Source: an uncultured Prevotella sp.
GTDB taxonomy: Bacteria > Bacteroidota > Bacteroidia > Bacteroidales > Bacteroidaceae
Reading direction: 5' to 3'
Assembly: GCA_947303825.1 (NCBI GenBank)
Contig: CAMYZK010000148.1
Span: 1 to 6,499 of the forward strand
Length of the DNA: 6,499 bases
The notes under the pieces were generated by a model that was given only the letters and a program-made list of their open reading frames with translations, was not told the origin of the DNA and did no database searches. Positions 1 to 5,947 of the stretch are shown in pieces (within the stretch, counting starts at the first letter, position 1; each line of letters opens with the position of its first letter). Position numbers and translations under genes: made by a program.

Positions 1-328
1 CAGCGTATGAGATGAACTTGAAACCGCGAGTCTCATCAAACTTCTGGGCAGCCTTTATCAGGCCTATGTTGCCTTCGTCGATGAGGTCGGTAAGTGTGAG
101 TCCCTGATGCTGATATTGCTTGGCCACAGAAACCACGAAACGCAGGTTGGCTGTAACCAGTTTGTCCTTGGCGCGCTCGCCCTCCGGACCGCCTTTGCGA
201 ATTTTCTGTGCAAGCTCTATCTCCTCGTCAATGCTTATAAGAGGGGCACGCCCTATTTCAACAAGATACTTGTCGAGGGCTTCGCTTGAACGGTTAGTAA
301 TGCTCTTCTGAATCTTAAGTTGTCTCAT
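1..328 (-). CDS. rpoD: Primary (housekeeping) sigma-70 factor, 5' part only
   Basis: The first 109 codons are visible; the rest lies beyond the left edge. The product directs RNA polymerase to most promoters in the cell. The start [15 protein letters not shown] followed by [15 protein letters not shown] is the N-terminus typical of the short Bacteroidota primary sigma factor, which begins directly at region 1.2 and lacks the acidic region 1.1 found in E. coli. Region 1.2 covers about residues 15-45. Region 2 starts near residue 58 with [17 protein letters not shown], then [18 protein letters not shown] (core-binding region 2.2), and is cut at FKFISYA as region 2.3 begins. The ATG at 326-328 is supported by homology and by an AGGAG on the minus strand (337-341), 8 bases upstream. 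The melting and -35 recognition regions cannot be inspected. A close paralogue is possible, but the N-terminus fits the primary factor best. Confidence 0.93.
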   Translation of the reverse strand, partial: MRQLKIQKSITNRSSEALDKYLVEIGRAPLISIDEEIELAQKIRKGGPEGERAKDKLVTANLRFVVSVAKQYQHQGLTLTDLIDEGNIGLIKAAQKFDETRGFKFISYA

Positions 329-412
329 TCTTTCTTCTCCTTTTTCTAGAAAAATTAGCCTTAATTATCTGATTACTAGGCTTATACGTATATTATCCCT
401 AACAATGCGGTG

Positions 413-420
413 CAAATTTA
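413..420 (-). promoter_or_regulatory. -7 promoter element of the sigma factor gene
   Basis: The minus strand reads TAAATTTG, a full match to the Bacteroidota -7 consensus TAnnTTTG, in an AT-rich gap. Transcription would start near position 408, giving a leader of about 80 nt before the ATG at 328. No convincing TTTG -33 element lies at the usual spacing. The rest of the 202-bp gap (329-530) is AT-rich, with no gene or strong terminator that I can see. The assignment rests on consensus and position only. Confidence 0.55.
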
Positions 421-530
421 CAAATTTTTTCTTAATAATAATGTAAACAGCAACTTTTTTTTTGTTAAATAATCATAAACGCCACATTGCCTTCTGTCAC
501 GTGGGAGAGGTCTGTCAGGCAACGAAAAAA

Positions 531-1850
531 TCAGAGTCTAAGATAGTGATCTATACATGGTGGTAACTCTTCTTCGTTGTGAGTTACCATAATCATGGTC
601 CGCTGCTTGTCAGAGCAATAGTCTTCAATGATGTCTTTCACCGTTTTCTGGTTCCTAACGTCAAGTCCGTGCATGGGTTCGTCTAGGACGAGCAGGCTTG
701 GTGACTTTACAAAAGCCCTGCAAACCAGTATCATACGCTGCTCTCCGCTGGAGAGGTGCAGGAAAGGCTTTTCTGCAAGGTTGTCAATGCCAAACCGCTT
801 CATCCATTCCCTGCATAGCTCTCTTTCGGCCGTATTAGGCCTGACATATAGTCCTATGGTGTCTTTCAGTCCGCTTGCCACAACGTTTACGGCGGGTATG
901 TTGCGTTGATAGGAGCGGTGCATCTCTGGCGATACGTAGCCAATATTGCGTTTTATCTCCCAGATGCTCTCTCCTGTGCCTCGTTTGTGCCCGAACATCG
1001 AGATGTCGCATGCATAGCCTTGCGGATTGTCGGCACAGATGAGTGATAGTAGTGTAGACTTGCCGCTGCCGTTGCGCCCCGACAATGCCCAGTGCTCTCC
1101 CTCCCTGACTGTCCACGACAGCTTGTCGAGAATGGTGCGCCCTGAGTATTTTATGCTTATCTGGTTAAGGCGTACAATCTCTTTTGCAAAATCAGGCGCA
1201 GTTACTTTCTTCATTACACTGTTGCTGCCTGTTTTGCCTTTGTGTAGATCACGGAATCGGCTTTCGGGGGTGGTCCAAATTATCTCGTCAACATACTGTG
1301 GAATCTCGTTCTCGCGTGCCACGAGGATAAAGAGCTTAATGCCCCGCTCTTTCAGCTTGAGCAGCTTACTGCTGACAGTCTTGCGTGCTTCTGCGTCGAG
1401 GCCAATGAAGGGATTGTCAATTATTATTATGCTCGGATTGGCCATCAGGGTCTTTACGAGCTGCATCTTCCGCAGTTCTCCGCTGCTTAGCGAGATGACA
1501 TACTCCTTGAGCAGGTTTCCCATGCCCATTGACTCATAAAGTTGCTCTTGTAGCATCCGTCTCTCTTTATTGTCTGGTCCTGAAAGCAGAAACGACCTCT
1601 CAAGAGCCGTTTCTACCGTGGGTGTCTCGGTGTCAATATCGTGCTGGTTCCATCTCTGTTGCAGATAGTACCCTCTGTCTGTTGCTGTGCCGTAGGTATC
1701 GCAGAAAGAGATATAACGCAGGCTGTCGCTACTGTATTCCCTGCGCAGTCGCTCGGCCAGCATTGTCTTGCCGCTGGCGTTCAGTCCTACTATGGCTATT
1801 GTCCTGGCTTCCATATCTTTGACTGGTTTTTGTTCACGAAATCCTTCCAT
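531..1850 (-). CDS. Tandem-domain ABC ATPase, ModF-like
   Basis: This is a 439-residue soluble protein with two fused ABC nucleotide-binding domains and no membrane segment. NBD1 has Walker A GLNASGKT (22-29), a Q-loop candidate near 64, signature LSSGE (121-125), and a Walker B ending in D145 followed by N146 where the catalytic Glu is expected. Its switch His is replaced in LVARENEIP (176-184). NBD2 is more complete: A-loop Tyr235, Walker [10 protein letters not shown] (258-266), signature LSSGE (366-370), D390-E391, and switch His424. The segment IGYVSPEM near 303-310, [15 protein letters not shown] and [12 protein letters not shown] match the layout of E. coli ModF (490 residues, from memory), whose role is poorly defined. 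NBD1 begins almost at Walker A, so the usual 20-25 residue N-terminal strand is missing. The ATG at 1850 overlaps ruvC by 55 bp; an ATG at 1814 (Met13) would overlap by 19 bp and is equally plausible. No modABC or permease gene is nearby, so a molybdate role is not supported. Confidence 0.85.
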   Translation of the reverse strand: MEGFREQKPVKDMEARTIAIVGLNASGKTMLAERLRREYSSDSLRYISFCDTYGTATDRGYYLQQRWNQHDIDTETPTVETALERSFLLSGPDNKERRMLQEQLYESMGMGNLLKEYVISLSSGELRKMQLVKTLMANPSIIIIDNPFIGLDAEARKTVSSKLLKLKERGIKLFILVARENEIPQYVDEIIWTTPESRFRDLHKGKTGSNSVMKKVTAPDFAKEIVRLNQISIKYSGRTILDKLSWTVREGEHWALSGRNGSGKSTLLSLICADNPQGYACDISMFGHKRGTGESIWEIKRNIGYVSPEMHRSYQRNIPAVNVVASGLKDTIGLYVRPNTAERELCREWMKRFGIDNLAEKPFLHLSSGEQRMILVCRAFVKSPSLLVLDEPMHGLDVRNQKTVKDIIEDYCSDKQRTMIMVTHNEEELPPCIDHYLRL

Positions 1851-2389
1851 CCTCTGTAATGTGGTGCATCTGTGTCGGGACGCCCCATCTGTAGGAAGTG
1901 GCAGTAGGCAGCTGCCAGTGCGTCTGTGGCATCCATAAAGCGTCCCATCTCGTCTTTGGGTATCTTGAGTAGCCGTTGCAGCATGCCGGCCACTTGTTCT
2001 TTCGATGCATTTCCGTTGCCTGTAAGGGCCATCTTGATTTTCATGGGAGCATATTCATGAATTGGAACGCTACGTTGTATGGCGGCAGCAATGGCCACCC
2101 CTTGAGCCCGTCCCAGCTTCAGCATAGACTGCACGTTCTTTCCGAAGAAAGGAGCCTCTATGGCCATCTCGTCGGGCTTGAATGATTCAATAATGCCAGT
2201 AACACGTTCATAGATATGGCCCAGCTTGAGGTAGGCATCTTCAAATTTTCTCAGGTCTATGATGCCCATTGTCATCATCTCCGCCGTCTGTCCTGCCTTG
2301 CGCGATAGGGGCTGGCTGCCTCCTATTCGCAGCACGCCATATCCCATGATATTCGTGCCTGGGTCTATGCCAAGAATAATCTTTTCCAT
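1796..2389 (-). CDS. ruvC: Crossover junction endodeoxyribonuclease RuvC
   Basis: RuvC resolves Holliday junctions in recombinational repair, as a dimer acting with the RuvAB branch-migration complex; it cuts two opposed strands using metal ions. The 197-residue product opens with [17 protein letters not shown], placing the first acidic residue at D9. The others are E78 (in MAIEAP), D153 and D156 (in [10 protein letters not shown]), so the full RNase H-fold catalytic set is present. [17 protein letters not shown] (81-97) carries the aromatic residue that contacts the junction, and K130 lies in [10 protein letters not shown]. The last 25 or so residues ([13 protein letters not shown]) extend beyond the roughly 173 residues of E. 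coli RuvC; the tail overlaps the ABC gene in another frame. The start codon is fixed by the conserved N-terminus. Gene order and overlap suggest co-transcription with the ABC ATPase, without an obvious functional link. Confidence 0.97.
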   Translation of the reverse strand: MEKIILGIDPGTNIMGYGVLRIGGSQPLSRKAGQTAEMMTMGIIDLRKFEDAYLKLGHIYERVTGIIESFKPDEMAIEAPFFGKNVQSMLKLGRAQGVAIAAAIQRSVPIHEYAPMKIKMALTGNGNASKEQVAGMLQRLLKIPKDEMGRFMDATDALAAAYCHFLQMGRPDTDAPHYRGWKDFVNKNQSKIWKPGQ

Positions 2390-2400
2390 AATTACGGGCG

Positions 2401-2408
2401 CAAAGTTA
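2401..2408 (-). promoter_or_regulatory. -7 promoter element of the ruvC-ABC unit
   Basis: The minus strand reads TAACTTTG, a perfect TAnnTTTG match. Its last base is only 11 bases from the ruvC ATG at 2389, so transcription should begin around 2394-2397 and leave a leader of roughly 5-8 nt. That makes the ruvC message nearly leaderless. No clear -33 TTTG is seen upstream. Consensus-based inference. Confidence 0.6.
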
Positions 2409-2438
2409 CTAATTTTTGCTCATTTTCTTTCGCATAAA

Positions 2439-2470
2439 TTTGGAAAATCCATTTTTTTCCATTATTTTTG
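2439..2470 (+). promoter_or_regulatory. Promoter of the receiver-kinase gene
   Basis: TTTG at 2439-2442 and TATTTTTG at 2463-2470 form a -33/-7 pair with a 20-bp spacer, close to the Bacteroidota consensus. Transcription would start near 2475, about 25 nt ahead of the ATG at 2500. A second TAnnTTTG match, TAAATTTG at 2435-2442, overlaps the proposed -33 box and could be an alternative start. This promoter shares the 110-bp gap (2390-2499) with the divergent ruvC promoter. Confidence 0.5.
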
Positions 2471-2477
2471 CAGGCTG

Positions 2478-2493
2478 AAAAGCTAAAAAGCTA
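2478..2493 (+). repeat. Two tandem copies of AAAAGCTA in the kinase gene leader
   Basis: The 8-mer AAAAGCTA occurs twice in a row and ends 6 bases before the ATG at 2500, within the predicted 5' leader. There is no Shine-Dalgarno sequence here, so this A-rich stretch is probably the ribosome-binding region. The duplication is exact; any functional meaning is unproven. Confidence 0.7.
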
Positions 2494-2499
2494 CTAATC

Positions 2500-3642
2500 A
2501 TGGAGATTCTAGAAAAGTTTGATACAACAATCAATAAAAGCGACTATAAAATACTAATCGTTGACGATGTTGTTAGCAATGTGCTGTTGCTGAAAATTCT
2601 TCTTAGCAACGAGAAGTTCAAGGTATGTACAGCCAATAGCGGTGAAGCATGCATTGAACAGACGAAAGCAGAGCATCCAGACCTTATTCTTCTCGACGTG
2701 ATGATGCCTGGCATAGACGGATTTCAGACGGCAAACATACTGAAGAAAGATCCTGAGACGCATAACATACCTATCATATTCCTTACGGCCCTTAACAACC
2801 CCAGTGACCTGGTGCATGGCTTCCAGGTTGGTGCGAGTGATTTCCTTACCAAGCCATTCAACAAAGAGGAACTCATTGTCCGTGTGATGCACCAGATAGA
2901 GCTGGTGGCAGCAAAGCGTCTCATTGAGAAGCAGAACGCAGAGCTAAGGGCTACGATAGGCAACAGAGACAAGATGTACTCGGTGATAGCCCACGACCTT
3001 CGCTCTCCTATGGCCAGCATCAGAATGGTGCTCAACCTGGTGGTGACAGCCGTGTCGCCCGACACTGTTGGCAAGGAGCTTTTCGATCTCCTAGACAAGG
3101 CAAACAAGGAGTCAGAAGATGTTCACGACTTGCTTGACAATCTGCTCAAATGGACTAAGAGTCAGACGGGTCGTCTGCACGTCGTGCCGCAGGATCTTGA
3201 CCTTGACGACATCATACCGGGAGTGGTTGACATCTTCGAGATGATTGCCATGACAAAGCGTATCAAGCTGGAATATCAGGGATGTGGCTCGTTGATGGTA
3301 AGGGCCGACAACGATATGTTGAAGACCGTTGTACGCAATTTCATGTCTAATGCTGTGAAATTCAGCCCTGAAGGTAGCTCCATCGAAGTTAGTGTTGCCA
3401 AAGAGGGCGAGTTTGCAAAGGTAAGCATACGCGACCACGGCATAGGCATTGAGCCAGAACGACTTTCAAGTATCTTCAAGAAAGGAGAGACGACCTACGG
3501 CACCGGAGGTGAAGAGGGGTCGGGCCTGGGATTGCAGCTGTGCTATGACTTTGCCAAGAAGAATGGTGGCGATGTTATGGTTGAGTCGGTGTTGGGCGAA
3601 GGCTCCACATTCAGCGTTCTTATCCCTCTGAAAAAAGACTAG
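2500..3642 (+). CDS. Soluble receiver-histidine kinase hybrid (REC-HisKA-HATPase)
   Basis: This 380-residue cytoplasmic signalling protein has no signal peptide, membrane helix or recognisable sensor domain. An N-terminal receiver domain (about 16-135) carries the acidic pair D22/D23, phospho-acceptor D66 (in LILLDVMMPG), T96 and K118 (in LTKPF). A charged, probably coiled-coil linker (136-157) leads to the dimerisation domain with the phospho-acceptor H165 in SVIAHDLRSPMASI. The ATPase domain (about 270-378) has the N-box NFMSNAVKFSP (N290, N294), G1 box DHGIGI (322-327), F-box IFKKGE and G2 box GSGLGL (350-355). All residues needed for both phospho-transfer roles are present. With the receiver ahead of the kinase, the input is probably phosphorylation of D66 by another kinase or intramolecular exchange, which is inference. 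No partner regulator or kinase is adjacent, so it is an orphan. The ATG is the only sensible start, placed correctly after the promoter. Confidence 0.93.
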   Translation: MEILEKFDTTINKSDYKILIVDDVVSNVLLLKILLSNEKFKVCTANSGEACIEQTKAEHPDLILLDVMMPGIDGFQTANILKKDPETHNIPIIFLTALNNPSDLVHGFQVGASDFLTKPFNKEELIVRVMHQIELVAAKRLIEKQNAELRATIGNRDKMYSVIAHDLRSPMASIRMVLNLVVTAVSPDTVGKELFDLLDKANKESEDVHDLLDNLLKWTKSQTGRLHVVPQDLDLDDIIPGVVDIFEMIAMTKRIKLEYQGCGSLMVRADNDMLKTVVRNFMSNAVKFSPEGSSIEVSVAKEGEFAKVSIRDHGIGIEPERLSSIFKKGETTYGTGGEEGSGLGLQLCYDFAKKNGGDVMVESVLGEGSTFSVLIPLKKD

Positions 3643-3651
3643 TCAATCAGT

Positions 3652-3697
3652 CCCTTTCACTCCGGCCGACAAAGTCGGCTCATTCCCCTTTCACTCC
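3652..3697. repeat. 12-bp direct repeats flanking a GC-rich hairpin
   Basis: CCCTTTCACTCC occurs at 3652-3663 and again at 3686-3697, exactly 34 bases apart. Between them lies the GCCGAC-AAA-GTCGGC inverted repeat. The compact repeat-hairpin-repeat layout resembles a small dispersed intergenic repeat, but only one copy is visible, so that class is a guess. Confidence 0.6.
3665..3679 (+). terminator. Possible terminator hairpin after the kinase gene
   Basis: A perfect 6-bp GC-rich stem (GCCGAC / GTCGGC) with an AAA loop starts 22 bases after the kinase stop codon. It is followed by TCATTCCCCTTT, which is pyrimidine-rich but not a clean T-run, so termination would be weak or factor-assisted. 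The sequence shows the hairpin; the role is inferred from position. Confidence 0.4.
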
Positions 3698-3742
3698 CAG
3701 CCTGCGGAAGTTGCATTACTTTGACTTATCACTCATCAAATC

Positions 3743-3796
3743 AGAACAATAGCAATTGAGTCCACTTTCGAAAGTGGACTCAATTGCTATTGTTCT
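3743..3796. repeat. Perfect 54-bp palindrome between convergent genes
   Basis: Two 27-base arms (3743-3769 and 3770-3796) are exact reverse complements with no spacer; the centre is CTTTCGAAAG. As RNA from either strand it would form a very stable hairpin of about 25 bp. It sits between the convergent kinase and GH97 genes, and its right arm includes the last two codons and TAG stop (3787-3789) of the GH97 gene. Neither side has a T-tract, so it is not a classic intrinsic terminator, but a two-way transcription barrier or 3'-end stabiliser is a reasonable inference. A fold-back duplication of the gene's own 3' end would also create this structure. Confidence 0.95.
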
Positions 3797-5769
3797 TGAA
3801 GAACGATACCGCCGTTTGGTTGTATCTCTACTATGGCTTTCTGTTTCTTGTTGGTCTTCAGACTGTTGAGCTTGGTCTGCATGGTCTTGGGATCGTCTGT
3901 GTAATAATTCAGTTTTGTCCCTGCAGGAAACATTGACAGGTCTAGCGTGAGCTTGAGCGGTTCGGCTTTTGCGTTGAGGCCTGCCACGTACCACTGGCTG
4001 CCGTGACGCCGTGCCAGCACAACGTATTGTCCGGGATATCCGTCTATGAATTGTGTCTCATCCCATGTGGTGGGCATGGAGCGCATCCAGTCCAGCTCCA
4101 GTGGCGGCAGCTCGTCAATATTGTTGGGCTGCATGGCTACGCACTGTATGGCGGCTTGGTTGGTGATGCCCGATGCCATCTCAAACGTGTCGGTAGTATA
4201 TCTCTTGTGGCGGCTCTTGTTGTCTTTCGACAGGTATTTGTTCATAATGACTCCTCCCCAGTCCATAGTGCCCGATGCATTGCGGCAGAAGGGGTGCATG
4301 CATAGTTCGAAAGGCTGGCTCTTGGCTGCTCCTTCGCTGAAGTAGACGTTCTCTGAAGCCAGTACTGCCTCCGAGCTGACGTAGTTGGGATACATGCGCT
4401 CCCATCCTCGTGGCATGGTGCATCCGTGGAAGATGCACTGCAGGCCGTAGCGGTTGGCATCGAAGAGAATGTCTTCGTAGAGCTTCATCGTCTCCTGCTT
4501 GTCGCCTCCGAAGAAGTCAACCTTTATGCCCTTCACACCGATAGACTTCATCCAGGCCATCTCCTTGTCGCGGGCTATGGAGTTGTTCATGCAGTTGCGA
4601 GGTGTCTGGGGGGCGTCGTTCTCGTGGCCGTTGCTATTGTACCACAGCATGAGGCTCACGCCTTTCGACTGTGCATATTTCGACAGCTCGGCCATGCGCT
4701 CGCGCCCAATGTTCTGGTCCCACCAGTTGTCAACGAGGCAGAGCTCAAATCCCATCTTCGATGCGAGGTCAATAAACTTCACCTGATCATCATAGTTGAT
4801 GCTGTTGTCCTGCCAGATGAGCCAGCTCCATGTGTATCGCCCGTAGGGGTTGGTGGTTGAAAGGTGAGGGTTGAGCGTGTAGAGCGGCTCCACCACATCG
4901 TATTGTACTGTTGTCTCCACAATGGGTTTCAGCGTTGTGCCCACGGTTATAGTGCGCCATGGCGTCTGGCCAGGCAGTGCTATACCTGGTGCCGATGTTC
5001 CGTTGCCGTTGTTTTCGCCGTCCATGGGATAGGCAACGGTATATGCACCTGTTGCCGGGTCATAGTCGGAAAGACGGCTACCGCAGTATGCCGAGGAAAC
5101 GCCTGTCTCAGAGATGAGCATCCATCCGTCGTCTTTCACCTTGAAAAGGCAAGGAAAGGTGAAGCCCTTGCCGTAGCGTGACTTCGCAGTCAGGGGGGCG
5201 TCGGCACTGTAAGGCTCTTCGTAGCTGGGTTTGGTGCGTTCCCATCCAACCATAGGGTCGCTCTGGGGAGTGAGGAACTGCGTGGTGCCCTCAACCATGT
5301 TGAAGCCGGTGCTCTCATATAGTATGACGGCACTCTTCGGGTTGTCGTTTTTCTGGCGTGGTATGATGTAGCGGAAGGCCACGTCGTTGTTGCTCACGCT
5401 GAACTCCATGCTCATAAGCAGCTTCTGTGGTGTCTCGAAGTCAACGGTAAGTAGTGTGGCCTCATAGCGTATATGGCTCTGTTTTACCTGTCTCATGGTG
5501 TATTCGCGGTCTATGCGCTCGGCCTTGGTACTTGTAATTTTCATGCCATGCCTGAAGTCGCCGAAGTTGGCCTTGAACCCAAGTAAAGACGGCATGAGCA
5601 TCTGCCTGCCTTCAAGTGCGACAGCGTAGGTGGGTTGGTCGCCCTCGTCGCTCACTGTTAGAGACAGTTTTCCGTTTGGCGATGATACGATGGCCTCGCG
5701 TGCCGATGCCTGTATCGCCATCAGCGTTAGACTCGCCAGGCACAGCAGTGACAGATAGTTTTTTCTCAT
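3787..5769 (-). CDS. Periplasmic GH97 glycoside hydrolase, probable retaining alpha-galactosidase type
   Basis: This 660-residue secreted enzyme has an N-terminal signal peptide (basic RK, hydrophobic core 5-18, predicted cleavage after ASA at 21-23; Cys10 has no proper lipobox). The order is typical of GH97: a beta-sandwich domain (about 25-290), a catalytic (beta/alpha)8 barrel (about 300-555) beginning near YTWSWLIWQD, and a C-terminal beta domain (about 575-660). GIKVDFFGGD puts an Asp at 418 and SSEAVLASENVYF puts a Glu at 473. Their 55-residue spacing equals that of the nucleophile Asp415 and acid/base Glu470 of the retaining GH97 alpha-galactosidase BT1871 of B. thetaiotaomicron (from memory). 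Inverting SusB-type enzymes lack the Asp nucleophile, so a retaining mechanism is favoured. Substrate is inferred; alpha-galactosides are the best guess. No susC/susD-like genes adjoin it in this window. The ATG at 5767-5769 is fixed by the signal peptide. The product acts in the periplasm, releasing sugars from imported oligosaccharides. Confidence 0.92.
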   Translation of the reverse strand: MRKNYLSLLCLASLTLMAIQASAREAIVSSPNGKLSLTVSDEGDQPTYAVALEGRQMLMPSLLGFKANFGDFRHGMKITSTKAERIDREYTMRQVKQSHIRYEATLLTVDFETPQKLLMSMEFSVSNNDVAFRYIIPRQKNDNPKSAVILYESTGFNMVEGTTQFLTPQSDPMVGWERTKPSYEEPYSADAPLTAKSRYGKGFTFPCLFKVKDDGWMLISETGVSSAYCGSRLSDYDPATGAYTVAYPMDGENNGNGTSAPGIALPGQTPWRTITVGTTLKPIVETTVQYDVVEPLYTLNPHLSTTNPYGRYTWSWLIWQDNSINYDDQVKFIDLASKMGFELCLVDNWWDQNIGRERMAELSKYAQSKGVSLMLWYNSNGHENDAPQTPRNCMNNSIARDKEMAWMKSIGVKGIKVDFFGGDKQETMKLYEDILFDANRYGLQCIFHGCTMPRGWERMYPNYVSSEAVLASENVYFSEGAAKSQPFELCMHPFCRNASGTMDWGGVIMNKYLSKDNKSRHKRYTTDTFEMASGITNQAAIQCVAMQPNNIDELPPLELDWMRSMPTTWDETQFIDGYPGQYVVLARRHGSQWYVAGLNAKAEPLKLTLDLSMFPAGTKLNYYTDDPKTMQTKLNSLKTNKKQKAIVEIQPNGGIVLQEQ

Positions 5770-5847
5770 AAGTTTGTGAGTTTATAAGTTTGTGAGTTAA
5801 TGAGTCTTTGGTTTTATAAGTTTTTGAGTTTTTGAGTTTGTGAATAA
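5768..5847 (-). repeat. Five tandem 16-bp repeats forming the GH97 leader
   Basis: Five units in exact 16-bp register start at 5768, 5784, 5800, 5816 and 5832 (plus-strand consensus ATAAGTTTGTGAGTTT; minus-strand AAACTCACAAACTTAT). Units 1 and 2 differ at one base; unit 4 differs from unit 1 at one base; units 3 and 5 are more diverged. On the coding strand the array fills almost the whole predicted leader, and the final AT of the last unit supplies the first two bases of the ATG. The leader is A/C-rich with almost no G, so it should be unstructured, and it has no Shine-Dalgarno sequence. Confidence 0.9.
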
Positions 5848-5855
5848 TTCTGTTG

Positions 5856-5863
5856 CAAAGATA
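5856..5863 (-). promoter_or_regulatory. -7 promoter element of the GH97 gene
   Basis: The minus strand reads TATCTTTG, a perfect TAnnTTTG match, 86 bases upstream of the GH97 ATG. The predicted start near 5850 would make a leader of about 80 nt, nearly all of it the 16-bp repeat array. No clear -33 element is found; the upstream sequence is an A-tract on this strand. Confidence 0.6.
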
Positions 5864-5889
5864 CGTTTTTTTTTGTTTTTACTTTAATG

Positions 5890-5899
5890 TTTGGCCAAA
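5890..5899. promoter_or_regulatory. 10-bp palindrome between divergent promoters, possible operator
   Basis: TTTGGCCAAA is a perfect 10-bp palindrome, 6 bases upstream of the -7 box of the rightward promoter and 26 bases upstream of that of the leftward GH97 promoter. Position would suit a regulator-binding site, but such short palindromes also arise by chance. Confidence 0.2.
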
Positions 5900-5905
5900 A
5901 AGTTA

Positions 5906-5913
5906 TACCTTTG
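5906..5913 (+). promoter_or_regulatory. -7 promoter element of the PanE-like gene
   Basis: TACCTTTG is a perfect match to the Bacteroidota TAnnTTTG element. Transcription should start near 5918, leaving a leader of about 30 nt before the ATG at 5948. It lies about 45 bp from the oppositely directed GH97 promoter. No -33 TTTG is seen at standard spacing. Confidence 0.6.
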
Positions 5914-5947
5914 CATCGTTTTTTTTGAAATAAAGCTGAGAGATACT

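Noticed and set aside
487..522. TTGCCT / AGGCAA inverted repeat just downstream of the ABC gene as a terminator
   Set aside because: Only a 6-bp stem around a 24-nt loop with no further pairing, and no T-run follows on the minus strand.
835..1116. Minus-strand open frame inside the ABC gene, considered as evidence of a frameshift
   Set aside because: The main ABC frame is intact through NBD2 with all motifs in place, so the alternative frame is chance.
1027..1539. 170-codon plus-strand open frame antisense to the ABC gene
   Set aside because: It resembles no known family, has no promoter or leader signal, and is fully explained as the shadow of a conserved coding region on the other strand.
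3711..3722. GCATTACTTTGA as a -7 promoter element in the convergent gap
   Set aside because: It misses the TAnnTTTG spacing by one base, and no gene follows on the plus strand.
3792..3804. GTTCTTGAAGAAC palindrome as an alternative hairpin competing with the 54-bp palindrome
   Set aside because: The single-base centre leaves no room for a loop without melting most of the short stem, and it lies in coding sequence, so competition with a 25-bp stem is unlikely.
5768..5847. CRISPR array
   Set aside because: The repeats are 16 bp, directly abutting with no unique spacers, and there are no cas genes.
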